Numbered from the stretch's first letter, positions 23,733-35,499 are shown. The stretch: DNA of 64,000 nucleotides from Hordeum vulgare subsp. vulgare (GCF_904849725.1 NC_058524.1:489435763-489499762); one strand, 5' to 3'. Numbers and translations are program-made. The notes: a model not told the origin generated them from the letters alone.

Positions 23733-24449
23733 CTACGGATCAGGAAACACTCTAGCCTGAGATCCCTGGGATCCATAAGGACACGGATGTGGCCTTGGTC
23801 CCCCGACTGGTGGTAAGAGGGGCCCCCGAAGAGGGGTGACTCCTCCTATAGCTGGCCAGTCAACGTGGGCCGGAAGATGGGTCCTAACAGGGTTCAGCAT
23901 ATCCATCTCTCTGTAGCCTGTCTGGACTATCGGTGCCAGTTGCGTCAAAGCCGTCCACAGACGGGCACGAGTAGCATAAAGCTCCATGCGGCGAGCACGG
24001 GCATCTCTGTCTCTGTTCTCTAGCATCTCAACAGTGGACTGCAGTAGTGGATCCTCCATAGAAGAATCAAAATAGACTCCACTGAGGTATCCGTCTTCAC
24101 CAGGCTGAGAGGCCGGAACATAGCAGAACTCTGAATTTTGCAGCAGTGCATGTCTCGCTCTCATAATGGTCAGCATTGAGTAGGCAGCATCTTGTACTGC
24201 CATGTCAACAGTGACTCCCAACCCATAGGACCAATGGATTGGTTCCTCAGCTCCAGGGTAGTCTGGAAATACCCTAACAGTGCAGATGTACTGGCTCTGG
24301 TTGAAGTCTCGATACTGTTCCTTCACTGTGTACTCGGGGTACCAGCGGTAACCGCACACCGACATCACCCTCACCAGCATGGCCGTATGACCCGGTACAT
24401 CAATGCACCTGGTCAGACGTACCACCTGACGAGAAGGACGGCCAGGCAT
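23733..24449 (-). CDS. Intact 238-codon leader ORF between PBS and gag, unknown function
   Basis: It is on the same strand as gag-pol, starting about 420 nt from the PBS and ending 381 nt before gag. It is the longest undamaged frame in the window, although the neighbouring gag-pol has four stops. Residues 37-98 have a pattern that could be a dsRNA-binding fold: a PEYTV strand, a QYICTVRVF strand, a WSYGLGVT turn, and an alanine-rich helix around AVQDAAYSML. Residues 134-176 look helical and charged, with coiled-coil character. The last 50 residues are proline/glycine-rich. There is no signal peptide or membrane segment. Similar additional ORFs are known in some plant gypsy elements; function here is inference. 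Confidence 0.7.
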   Translation of the reverse strand: MPGRPSRQVVRLTRCIDVPGHTAMLVRVMSVCGYRWYPEYTVKEQYRDFNQSQYICTVRVFPDYPGAEEPIHWSYGLGVTVDMAVQDAAYSMLTIMRARHALLQNSEFCYVPASQPGEDGYLSGVYFDSSMEDPLLQSTVEMLENRDRDARARRMELYATRARLWTALTQLAPIVQTGYREMDMLNPVRTHLPAHVDWPAIGGVTPLRGPLLPPVGGPRPHPCPYGSQGSQARVFPDP

Positions 24450-24870
24450 CTTTAAATAGAGAGTAATGCAAAAGCATTAGAGCTCCGAATGAAAAATTGG
24501 GCAGCATAACGGCTTTAAATGCTCAAAAACAAATTTTGAGACAACCCAAAATGGAATAGCGTAACCACTCAACTATCAAGTTCAAATCTCTGATCATCAA
24601 ACTTACTTCCTTTTTCCTAGGAATGGAAGAAGCCCAAATATCTCTTGACTCGTAGTCCTATAAACTACCGATCAGAAACACGAGCCTAGAAGAAGATGAG
24701 TAACCTAGTCCTTAATTCCCGCAGAGAAGACGAGGATGACCAGAATAGAATAACCTGAGAAGAGAACAAGAGTCTTATGTTCCCTTCCACAAACAATTCC
24801 TTGTATATAACTAAAGCAATTCTAGACTCAACTTCGACCAGTTTGGCTTAGTAATCCTACTGTCAGTCAG

Positions 24871-24882
24871 GCTCTGATACCA
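24871..24882 (-). other. Primer-binding site, initiator tRNA-Met type
   Basis: The minus strand reads TGGTATCAGAGC, the standard plant iMet primer-binding core, four bases inside the 5' LTR edge at 24887. Confidence 0.88.
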
Positions 24883-27800
24883 ACGCTGTCGGGACCCCGA
24901 TCCTAAGTCATAGGAATCCAGCCTATAACACATCGCATCCCTTTGCGGTCTCACGCACGGTTAACTCCACGGCTGCATCCTTACCTTAGCCGGGACCGTT
25001 TGCGTCTTTTGACTCACGTATGCAATAGTGTCGCTAGCATTCCAATGTCAAAGAACCCGGATCGACAAGTCTAGTCACAAACCAAAGTGGCAGTACTGCA
25101 CAAGGACAGGCATACATGACCCACCAAAGTAGGTGCCGGTCACCAGCGAGTGTAGACGAGTTGTAGCAAGCTACAAGGACTCCATTACATCGCGTGATAT
25201 TTTCCCGGAGGGGACAGACACAGCAGCTAAGAATGACACATGCCGGTCAACCAATGTGTCCGAAGCAGTAGCGAACTACGAGGGCTCGTTGGATCACAAA
25301 GGGGCATTTCCTTGTAAGGAGTGCTACTAAAGTTCATGACTAGGTAATCGAACCCCATACATATCAAGTACGACACACGTACGCATGGCATACCAATATG
25401 GATAGATACATCGATGGCATCACAACATAACCATAAACATACAAGCTTTATTTAAGAGGCTCGGAAGAGCCACACACATAATATTACACATTAAGGGTCT
25501 CACGACCCATAATAGCAGTCATTCAGTTACAAGCCAGCGGAAGAGTTTAAAACTGTCTGAGTACAGACAGGTGCAACTAGAAGGCACATGGCCTGACTAT
25601 ACTACAGACCCAACGTAGGGCCAGATCGTAGCTGGGACACCAGCTACTCGTCGTCATCGATGTCTACGAAGAACCCTCCATTAGGGTCATTAGCAAACTC
25701 TGCAACACTTATTAAGCAAACATGAGTACGGAGGTACTCAGCAAGACTTTAGGATAACTAACTACTCATGCAATGTATCAACAAGGTATGGTGGGGGTTC
25801 ATGCGGAAAGCCAGCATTTGACTCGTGGCTAGACAACTTGCATTTTTAAATAATTTTGACAACTTGATTTCTCGCACACGAGTCCACTAACACCACATCA
25901 ATACACCATCGTGGAATCATTCCGTCTCCATACGGAAATGCCGTCCACGACACTCACACTTATCTTGACAATTTTATGAGTAGCGATTGAAGTTATCTAT
26001 GAACAACATATGTCTTCAAGTAGTCCATATCCGGGGACGCGGCTATTCGAATAGATAATAAACCTGCAGGGGTGTACTTCGTCACACACGCTCTCGCCAC
26101 TTATCGCCATGTGCACGTCATGCACCTCGGCAACCTTCAAGCGGAAGCCCAGCGAGGGAGTCGGCCACGACCGTTAACCACATTAGTACCTAGTCCAGGT
26201 ATATCGCCTATCTGAGAGTAACCCGTACGGAAGTCCGGCCGAGGTTTCCGCCACGGCCTCAAACGATGTGTGCAGGGTTCCCAAGCCCACCATCCGGGTG
26301 CCACTTGGTACACCGTGCCACTGCCTACCGCAACACAGCCCACCACTCGGGTCAGCGCTATGCACGGCCTCCAGCATGACTATAAACACCAGAAACTACT
26401 TGCAACTCCTGGACCGAGTACTAAGCGATTAATAAGTCGAGAGGGTCAATTAAGTATCCCAACGTGTGGTAGTATCTAGCCTTGGATTACATACACGGAA
26501 CTCAGTTCCTAAGGACGGTTCCAATGAAAAAACCCGCCATGTACTCCTACACATCCTTTCACCGGTACCTTTTCCAAATCAGGTTCAACACACAACCTTT
26601 GCTTACCGAACACATTCTCACAATTTTGTTCATCTCCCAGATGACATACCATACACAACTCTAAGCATAGCATGCATAGCAGGATAAGGCACATCATGGC
26701 TCAAGCAACTACCAGGTATGCTAGGTTGCAAGGTTCGACTATTTACTGTGGCAAGGATAGGTCATGCAAAGGAAGTGGGTTCAACTAACGTGGAAAAGCA
26801 GTTGAAGCATTTCATCCTAATGCAATAAGTAAGTGCAGGAGCAAGAACATGGGATTTATCTGGATGATCAAAATGGTTGCTTGCCTTGTTGCTCAGAGGA
26901 GGGACAACATCCGTCAGACGGATATTCGGTGGAGTCCGGGGGAGCGGAGCCTACCGAAAGGAATGACAACAATCAATAACAATCATATGCAAACAAGATG
27001 ATGCATGAGCATGGCATGAGAATGCAAGGTGATAAACTAATATAGCTAGCATGTATTAGGTTTGAAGTTGATTTGAATCAAATTCAAATATCACTTCAAA
27101 CAGGTATTCTCGGATACCGTTTTAATTGATTCGACCTGATGCTCAGATCAACTTGAGGTTAACATGCATGGGATGACATGTTAAGTTGCTGGTTGTAATT
27201 AGAACAGTGTTTGATCATGTCATTCATAATCAAATTTAAATATTTTCCAAATTCTATTTATAAAGTATTTATAAGAATTGACTTATTCATTAATCTACAT
27301 GTTTGGGTTCTCTAACATTTTCAAACATGTTTTAAAATGGCCTATTTCGATTCCTTGAATTTTTCTGATACTTTTTCATATATAAATTATTTTCATTGGA
27401 GTTACAGATAAATTTCTATGAATTTTTGAAGTTTTAAACATTTCTGGAATTATTTCTATACTGGAAAATCCTTTTACTGCATCAGCATGACATCAGCAGG
27501 TCCATCTGGCCGTTGAAAGTCAAACCTGACCAGTGGGACCCACTAGTCAGTGTCTCTGATTAGTTTTAGATTAAAATTAAACTTAATTATCTGATTAATC
27601 TTACTGGACCCACATGTCAGTGTCTTATTAACTTATTTGATTTTATTTTTATTATTCTTAAACTCCCAGAGGCTGGCCCCACACGTGAGTGGCTCAGGCC
27701 AGCTGAGATCCACTGGCGGCGAGGTCATCCTCGCCGGCGGGGAGCCTCTGGCGAGCACCTGTACGTCGGAGGGGCTCGGAAACGGCGCACAGGGGGCCAA

Positions 27801-28323
27801 ACTCGGCGCGGAGAGCACCAGAAGAACGACACTTCTCCCGCGGGTTCATTTTTGCACTTGGCCGGGGCTGATCTGGCCGGAGATGACGCCGGCGATGAGC
27901 TTGGCGGCGGGCAAGGTTCGGGCGTCATCGGGGTCTTCGATACAGAGGGAACTACGCACGGGACTCAGCTCCTACAGCACCTACGCGACGGCCTAAAGCT
28001 ACTTGTGGCCTCAGAAGGATGAGCTGATCACCGAAGGGCTACCGGCGACGAGCTCCCGCGGCAGATCTCGTCGGGCTCCGATGGAACTAGGCCTAGAGGA
28101 GGGGATCGACGGGGAGATCTTAGGGGAAAGAAGCGCAAGCTCATGAGGAGTGCAGTGGTGGCGCTAGCTTGCTCGGGGACGGCCTGGAGAGGAAGAACGC
28201 CGGCGACAAGCTTCGGTGATCCGAGGAAGAAGACGACTCCGTCTCGTCGTTTCACTGCGTCTCGGCGTCGAGCTCGTGGCTAGGAAGCTTCAGGGAGTTG
28301 CGGCGGACCTATTGCGCGGCTCG

Positions 28324-28380
28324 TGTAACGACCAAACCTCGAAGGATTTGAGTCTCTGTGCTTTACTGTGCTAGTCCCTC
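28324..28380 (-). repeat. 57-bp U5 terminal fragment of the aberrant insertion
   Basis: It matches the first 57 bp of 28951-29405 and, at its one diagnostic site (CTGTGCT), agrees with the right-hand arm instead. It is joined directly to gag sequence at GCTAGTCCCT, so everything between early gag and this point is missing. Confidence 0.85.
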
Positions 28381-28476
28381 AAGTATCTGCCGCACATATT
28401 GCGGTGCCTCATTGCCATTGCCATCATTGTTGCCTGCTCCTGCATTCCCGTCCCTAGGCTCACATCTCGGCCGCAT
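28381..28476 (-). pseudogene. N-terminal gag fragment inside the aberrant insertion
   Basis: A minus-strand ATG at 28476 opens a frame with a Gly/Asn-rich stretch and then APQYVRQILEGLAQ. This resembles the helix near the N-terminus of plant gypsy gags. It lies downstream of a PBS (28937-28948) in the right order and is cut after about 32 codons, where the frame runs into the U5 fragment. It cannot make a capsid protein. Confidence 0.55.
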
Positions 28477-28936
28477 CTGGTGGGCAAGAATAGATAAGAA
28501 AATAGATAGAATAGGTCTAAAGGAATATAGATATTCTACCCATATGCATATTATGATCAAGGTAATATATATGAGGCAACAAGACATCATAACAAATAAC
28601 ACAAACAAGCATAACAATAATCAAACATATCTATATATATAGTCGAATAATTCCGACAAGATCCTAGTTTAACAAACAAGCAAAATAACAATCAAGCAAG
28701 CAACCTAGTATCGTCATGCCACAAAGCGGGCATAATCAGATACGCTAACACGTTAATAGCGCAAATAAAAAAAGATAAGTGGTGGTCTCCACACTAGTTC
28801 CTACTTAAGCTGGTCAAGATACTAGGGTGGTTGTCTAATGAAAGAGTAAGATGTAGACAAAGTGTATAGAATAAATTTTCACTCCTATGGCTTTTCTAAT
28901 CCATTTTCTAGGGTCACGACCTACAGTCAACGCATT

Positions 28937-28948
28937 GCTCTGATGCCA
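28937..28948 (-). other. Primer-binding site of the aberrant insertion
   Basis: The minus strand reads TGGCATCAGAGC, one base from the plant iMet primer-binding core. It sits two bases from the LTR edge TGTAACG at 28951. Confidence 0.8.
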
Positions 28949-28950
28949 TC

Positions 28951-31077
28951 TGTAACGACCAAACCTCGAAGGATTTGAGTCTCTGTGCTTTACTTTGCTA
29001 GTCCCTGGATCGACTCACTAGCACACACAGTATAGATGAAAACCAGAATAGCAAGTGCATCATTTATAATAACGTATGATCCAGAATTTATAAAATATAA
29101 CAATCTGCATAGCACTTAGCTAGCTTTATTCTAATAAACAGCGGAAAAGTAGCAGAACAATAACGATGAGTCCCATCATAGCCCACTGGCGATGTTGAGT
29201 GAAGACTCGCGACCCTAACGGTACCTTACTCCTTGTCTGAATATCCTGCAACATGATACGTTGCAGCCATATAGGTCAATACTTTGAATGTATTGGCAAG
29301 TTACACAAGAAAAGATAATATAACAGACCTACATGTATATGCATAGTATAACAAAAGAAAGGCTGATGGTTATTTTGCAAAAAGCTGATTTTATCCTCAT
29401 AGCTACCTAATAGTCAAGTTTTAATTTGTTTGCTACACTACTTATATATGGTTGAATTGGCATCTCCAACTCCAACCTATTACCATTATTAAGTTCCCCA
29501 TCAAGTTTTATTAAGTGTGTCATCTGTCAAGATCATCCAACAACTGTAATGGCCTAGCTGCTCAAAATTGTCCATAATCGGGGACACGGCTAATCATGAT
29601 TAGTTTATACACTCTGCAGAGGTTAGTACGCTGTACCCACTGGACCCAACCCGAAGATTGAGACGAAGTCTTTCAGAAGCAGTCACCTAGTCCCACAGGA
29701 GGCCCATCCCACCTATCATAGCTACATCAGCTGGCACATCCGGGTAAGGTTTCCACGACTGATCAACTAAGCCAGAGCCCATAAGAGCCAGTGGTCGCAC
29801 AAGGAAGCTACTAGTCACTAAGTCTGTTTGATCTTTTTGAACCTGGGCGACATCCACTTACATTCAGAGGGTAGATACCATGATGTTCTTGAAACCACCT
29901 AGCAATAGCATATCTGCCCAGAGGTGAATTAAATCCTTAATTACTACTCAAATTTATTTTGTAGTAATCCTCACATAATCTCAATGAATACAGAAACCAA
30001 TCCCCGTCTACATAGCATAGCAAAATATATCTACCACGATCTTCAATGACAAGGGGATATAGCTCAATAGCATAGCAATAATAATCTTCCAATACATGCA
30101 TAATTCTCATAGGGTGATATAATACTACATGCATAGAAAAATAATAGGTAAAGGATGATCAACATGTAACTTGCCTTGATTCTGGTTCAGAAGGTCACAC
30201 TCCTGACAATAGTTTGCGTCGCACTCCGCACAATCTACACGTTGCAAACAATCACACCAATCAATCACCACAATCAAATAACACCAAATAAAATCATCGG
30301 CAATAAAACAACTTGTTTAAAACCAAAGCATAAATAGCATGGCAGCAGGTATAAAATCATCTACATGCTGATACGATGACAACGCAAAAAGAATCAACTA
30401 AACCGGATGAACGGTTTGCAAAATATGGCATCCGGTAGGTTAAAATAATCTGTTTTAACAAAAAAATTAATTTTCGTAAAACTGAAAACTACTGGTTCTA
30501 ACATGTTCTACTCATCAATACGAGATCACACGAAAAAGAATTTCCTGAATCGGAGTTACGAGTAAAAAGATAAACACGTTTCAAAATTATACCGAGAATC
30601 TGACAGAGATAAAACAGATTAAAAACAGATTGAATTTCGTCCTGAAGCTGTTCATCAGAGTCTGATGAATCGCTCGTGCGTGCGTTCTCACCACGAATAG
30701 CGGGGAAAAACGGAACCGTCTCGGTGTGGTGCCTCCGATGGTGCTTCTCCGGTGGCGGTCGGACAAACTCCGGTGACGTGCGCAAACTCCGGTGAACGGC
30801 TTCGCGAACTTCGGTGGATGGTGAGGTGCTCCGGCGATGGCGGCTCCGGCGTCGGAGCGGTGAGGGGCGGCTCCTCTGCGATCTAGACGAGATGGGGTGA
30901 CATGGGAAAATCGGGCTGCAGCTCTCAGGCGAAAGGGCTACGGTTCATGGGGGCTTCGGTCCCTGGGACTTATTCCCTCTTGAGGAGGAGTCCAGCTCGG
31001 GGAAGGGGTCCGACTCGAGACAGGTATCCCTGGCGTTGGGGATCGCCAGGCGTGGGGTACGTGGGGCTCCAACCTCC
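28951..31077 (-). repeat. LTR of the aberrant insertion, lacking its U3 start
   Basis: The left edge TGTAACGACC follows the PBS directly, as for a 5' LTR in minus orientation. The right part (30700-31077) is GC-rich, like the region after a transcription start. No TG start is present at 31077, where an inverted copy of 28951-29405 begins instead. This could be R-U5 without U3. Confidence 0.7.
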
Positions 31078-31532
31078 TGCCTATGAGGATAAAATCAGCT
31101 TTTTGCAAAATAACCATCAGCCTTTCTTTTGTTATACTATGCATATACATGTAGGTCTGTTATATTATCTTTTCTTGTGTAACTTGCCAATACATTCAAA
31201 GTATTGACCTATATGGCTGCAACGTATCATGTTGCAGGATATTCAGACAAGGAGTAAGGTACCGTTAGGGTCGCGAGTCTTCACTCAACATCGCCAGTGG
31301 GCTATGATGGGACTCATCGTTATTGTTCTGCTACTTTTCCGCTGTTTATTAGAATAAAGCTAGCTAAGTGCTATGCAGATTGTTATATTTTATAAATTCT
31401 GGATCATACGTTATTATAAATGATGCACTTGCTATTCTAGTTTTCATCTATACTGTGTGTGCTAGCGAGTCGATCCAGGGACTAGCACAGTAAAGCACAG
31501 AGACTCAAATCCTTCGAGGTTTGGTCGTTACA
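31078..31532 (+). repeat. 455-bp inverted copy of the LTR 3' end
   Basis: The reverse complement matches 28951-29405 with three substitutions by eye (at the positions equivalent to 28995, 29018 and 29044). The two arms enclose a 1672-bp loop. The junction at 31077/31078 shows no clear microhomology. Confidence 0.88.
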
Positions 31533-32298
31533 ACTCGGGAGGGAGAGAGGTAGGCTAGAATGACGGCGAGCTCGAGCTCTGCTCGGGCTCCAATGGCGGC
31601 AGAAAGAAACGAGGCAGAGGGGGAGAATGGGCACGGGGATGGATAGCTATGAGCTCGGGGAGGTTATCCCCGTGCTTGCGAGCGCGAAGCGGCAGCCAGG
31701 CAGCCAGGGAGCTGCGTGGAGGCGCGCGACGACGCGGCGGCCACCTCCTGCTCCTGCTGGCGAGGAGGAAGACGACAGGAGGAGCTCGGCTGGGCCAGGT
31801 AAGCGTGAGGTAAGAGTTTTCCCATTTTTTTTGTGATTTGTTTCTTTTTGGCTATTTCATTAACTTGCTATTTATTTCAGCTCCCAAATAGTTTGTGAAA
31901 ACTATTTTAAACACACCAGAATATTTGTTGGAATATTTCCAACCATTCCCAAAGTTTTCAATATTTTTTAAAGTTTAAAGTTTGTGATTTCAAATTTAAA
32001 ACTTGAAACCAGTAGCTTTTGCATTTATTTAAAATGCTTAAAATGTCAAGAAAATGGTTTTCTTCATTGCTCATTTACTTTCACGATTTATCAGAAAGAT
32101 AGAACTTTTCTTGTGGCCATTTTGGGTTCATTGATTTTAACTAGTTTGAAATTTCCTTTATTTTAAGAACTGGCTAGGGTTTTTTAGAATTTTCCTTCAC
32201 CCCTTGCTTTGTTCTTGTTGGGAATTTCCTAGATGCGATGCAAAGAAAACATGAGCACAAAACTAACTTGCTTAAGGGGTCAGGGATGTGGCAGGACA

Positions 32299-33667
32299 TA
32301 AGCCTTCTGCGCAGCAATGAGGACAATCCTCGGTTTTACGAACTCAGTCCGCAAAGTTGCTATTATAAACTTTCAACTAAATTTTCTCTATGAATATATA
32401 AAAACAGTAGAGCTATAGCGCAAGCTTCATCGTAATTCGCAAAGACCATTAGACTACGTTCATGATAATTAGTTCAATTAATCATATTACTTAAGAACTC
32501 CCACTCAAAAAGTACATCTCTATAGTCATTTGAGTGGTTCATGATCCAAATCCACTAACTCAAGTCCGATCATCACGTGAGTTGAGAATAGTTTCAGTGG
32601 TAAGCATCTCTATTCTAATCATATCAACTATACGATTCATGGTCGAGCTTTCGGTATCATGTGTTCTGAGGCCATGTGTGCACATGCTAGGATCGTCAAG
32701 CTTAACACGAGTGTTCCACGCGTGCAACTGTTTTGCACCCATTGTATGTGAACGTTGAGTCTATCACACCCGATCATCACGTGGTGTCTCGAAACGACGA
32801 ACTGTCGCAACGTTGCAAAGTCGGGGAGAACACAATTTCGTCTTGAAATTTTAGTGAGAGATCATCGTATAATGCTACCGTCGTTCTAAGCAAAATAAGG
32901 TGCATAAAAGGATTAACATCACATGCAATTCATAAGTGACATGATATGGCCATCATCTTGTGCTTCTTGATCTCCATCACCAAAGCACCAACACGATCTT
33001 CTTGTCACCGGCGCCACACCACGATCTCCATCATCATGATCTCCATCAACGTGTCGCCATCAAGGTTGTCGTGTTATCTATGCTATTACTACTAAAGCTA
33101 CACCCTAGCCATATAGTAAACGTATCTGCAAACACAAACGTTAGTTTAAAGACAACCCTATGGCTCCTGCCGGTTGCCATACCATCGACGTGCAAGTCGA
33201 TATTAACTATTACAACATGATCATCTCATACAGCCAATATATCACATCACGTCATTAGCCATATCATATCACAAGCATACCCTGCAAAAACAAGTTAGAC
33301 GTCCTCTAATTTGTTGTTGCATGTTTTACGTGGCTGCAATGGGTATCTAGTATGATCGCATCTTACTTATGCGAAAATCACAATGGAGATGTGCAAATTG
33401 CTATTTAACCTTTCCAAGGACTGCCTCGGTCAAAACCAATTCAACTAAAGTTGAAGAAACCGACACCTACCAGTCATCTTTATGCAACGAGGTTGCATGT
33501 CAATCGATGAAACCAGTCTTTCGTAAGCGTAGGAATAATGCCAGTTCGTGCCGCTTCAATCCAACAATACCGCCAAATCGAGAAAATACTAAGGAGGGCA
33601 ACAAATCGAACATCATCGTCCACAAAACCCTTTGTGTTCTACTCGAGATAACATCTACGCATGAACC
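32299..33667 (-). pseudogene. 5' leader and gag remnant of the copia element
   Basis: This is the right-hand part of the copia internal region, between the gypsy insertion and the copia PBS. Minus-strand coding should be the gag N-terminus plus leader, but stops and shifts leave no frame I can defend. Its placement rests on the flanking GGACA duplication and on its position next to the PBS and 5' LTR. Confidence 0.6.
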
Positions 33668-33682
33668 TAGCTCATGATCCCA
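33668..33682 (-). other. Primer-binding site of the copia element, degenerate
   Basis: The minus strand reads TGGGATCATGAGC and then TAGGTTCATGCG, recognisable as the BARE1-type iMet site TGGTATCAGAGC with changes. Confidence 0.65.
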
Positions 33683-33683
33683 C

Positions 33684-35494
33684 TCTTGGGGAACGTTGCA
33701 TGGGAAACAAAAAAATTCCTACGCACATGGTGATGTCCATCTACGGAAGGAGATTTGGACCTATGTACCCTTGTAGATCGCACAACAGGAGGCGTTAAGA
33801 AACGCGGTTGATGTAGTGGAACGTCTTCACGTCCCTCGATTCGCCCCATGAACCGTCCCACGAACCGTCTCGTGATCCGTCCCACGATCTGTTCCGATCT
33901 AGTGCCAAACGGACGGCACCTCCACGTTCAGCAGACGTACAACTCGATGATGATCTCGGCCTTCTTGATCCAGCAAGCAAGATGGAGAAGTAGATGAGTT
34001 CTCCGGCAGCATGACTGCGCTCCGGTGGTGGTGATGACCTACTCCTGCAAGGTTCCGCCTGAGCTCCGCAGAAATCCGATCTAGAGGTAAACCTATGTGG
34101 TCTAGGGTTGAGTTGCACGTGGCAAAAGTTGTCTCCAATCAGCCCTAAATCACCACTATATATAGGAGGGAGGGGGAGGAGTCTTGCCTTGATGGCCAAG
34201 ACCTCAAGGGTGCGCCGGCCAGAAGGAGAGGAGAAATCCTACTCCAATTAGGATTGGAAAGTGGAGTCCTTCTCTTCCTTCCCACCTCCCTCATTTCTTT
34301 TCCTTTCTCTTTAGTTTTTCTTTTCTTGACGCCAAGGCCTTCTTCGGCTGTCCCACCAGCCCACTAAGGGGTGGTGCGCCACCCTAAAGCCATTGGGCTC
34401 CCTCCGGGTGGGTTGCCCCCCTCCCGGTGAACTTCTTGAACCCATTTGTCTCTCCTGGTACAATGTCGGTAATGCCCGAAAACTTTCCGGTAACCAAATG
34501 AAACCATCCTATATATCGATCTGCGTTTCCGGACCATTACGGAAACCCTCGTGACGTCCGTGATCTCATCCGGGACTCCAAACAACATTCGATAACCACA
34601 CATATAACTCAACTACACTAAAACCTCATCGAACCTTAAGTGTGCAGACCGTGCGGGTTCGAGAACTATGTAGACATGCCCCGAGGTACCCCTCGGTCAA
34701 TATCCAATAGCGGGACCTCGATGCCCATATTGGATCCTACATATTCTTTGAAGATCTAATCGGTTGAACCTCAGTGTCAAGTATGCATATAATCCCGTAT
34801 GTCATTCCCTTTGTCCTTCGGTATGTTACTTGCCCGAGATTTGATCGTCGGTATCCGCATACCTATTTCTAACTCGTTACCGGCAAGTCTATTTACTTGT
34901 TCTGTAATACAAGATCCCATGACTTACACTTAGTCACATAGCTTGCAAGGCTTGTGTGTGATGTTGTATTACCGAGTGGGCCCCGAGATACCTCTTCGTC
35001 ACATAGAGTGTCAAATCCCAGTCTTGATCCATACTAAGTCAACGGACACCTTCAGGATACCTGTAGAACATCTTTATAGTCCCCAGTTGTGTTGCGATGT
35101 TTGATGCACACAAGGTATTCCTCCCGTGCCAGTGAGTTATATGATCTCATAGTCATAGGAACAAATACTTGACACACAGAAAACAATAGCAATAAAATGA
35201 CACGATAAATATGCTACGTATATAATTTGGGTCTTGTCCATCACATGATTCTCCTAATGATGTGATCCCGTTATCAAGCGACAACACTTCCCTATGGCCA
35301 GGAAACCTTAACCATCTTTGATCAACGAACTAGTCAACTAGAGGCTCACTAGGGACATTGTGTTGTCTATGTATCCACACATGTATTTGAGTTTCCAATT
35401 AATACAATTCTAGCATGGATAATAAATGATTATTATGTACAAGGAAATATCATAATAACTAATTTATTATTGCCTCTAGGGCATATTTCCAACA
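33684..35494 (-). repeat. 5' LTR of the copia element
   Basis: This 1811-bp LTR is paired with 9383-11207. The left edge is mutated to TCTTGGGG, and the right edge CATATTTCCAACA is intact. It is followed by the GGAGT duplication (35495-35499). Confidence 0.93.
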
Positions 35495-35499
35495 GGAGT

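Larger units (their letters stand above)
28324..31532. mobile_element. Aberrant gypsy insertion with two U5 ends in inverted orientation
   Basis: The 3209-bp insertion has outer ends TGTAACGACCAAACC and its exact reverse complement. It is flanked by GCTCG (28319-28323) and ACTCG (31533-31537), a duplication with one mismatch. Reading leftward from 31077 it holds most of one LTR (31077-28951), an iMet-type PBS, a short leader, the start of gag, then the last 57 bp of an LTR. From 31078 to 31532 there is a 455-bp inverted copy of the LTR end. By eye that copy matches 28951-29405 with three mismatches. There is no U3 start at either end. It looks like a recent reverse-transcription accident that still integrated. 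Confidence 0.85.
14877..32293 (-). mobile_element. Long-LTR gypsy chromovirus (Tekay/Del-like), nested in the copia element
   Basis: The LTRs are 14877-18875 and 24887-32293, the latter interrupted by 28324-31532. Perfect GGACA duplications flank the element. Minus-strand order is PBS (24871-24882), an extra 238-codon ORF, gag, zinc knuckle, protease, RT, RNase H, integrase, chromodomain-like tail, PPT, 3' LTR. Gene order and the C-terminal chromodomain-like segment place it in the chromoviruses; Tekay/Del is my best clade guess. In a 300-bp LTR sample (15421-15720 against 25431-25730) I counted 12 mismatches, about 4%. Gag-pol keeps one frame but has four in-frame stops. Confidence 0.93.
24887..32293 (-). 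repeat. 5' LTR of the gypsy chromovirus, interrupted
   Basis: The two parts, 24887-28323 and 31533-32293, together match the other LTR. The outer edge is GATGTGGCA at 32293. It retains about 160 bp (near 26051-26220) that the 3' LTR lacks. The break lies in GGCTC/GGGAGG, where the uninterrupted LTR reads GGCTCAGGAGG near 18130. Confidence 0.92.
9383..35494 (-). mobile_element. BARE1/Angela/WIS-like copia retrotransposon, degenerate, with nested insertions
   Basis: LTRs at 9383-11207 and 33684-35494 are in the same (minus) orientation. The outer edges are flanked by perfect GGAGT duplications (9378-9382 and 35495-35499). On the minus strand the LTR begins TGTTGGAAATATGCCC, the well-known BARE1/Angela/WIS start. 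The internal region is split at 14876/32299 by the gypsy element 14877-32293. After removing that, about 5 kb of internal sequence remains, with only fragments of gag and pol and many stops and shifts. The copia element is the oldest layer of this nest. Confidence 0.93.
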
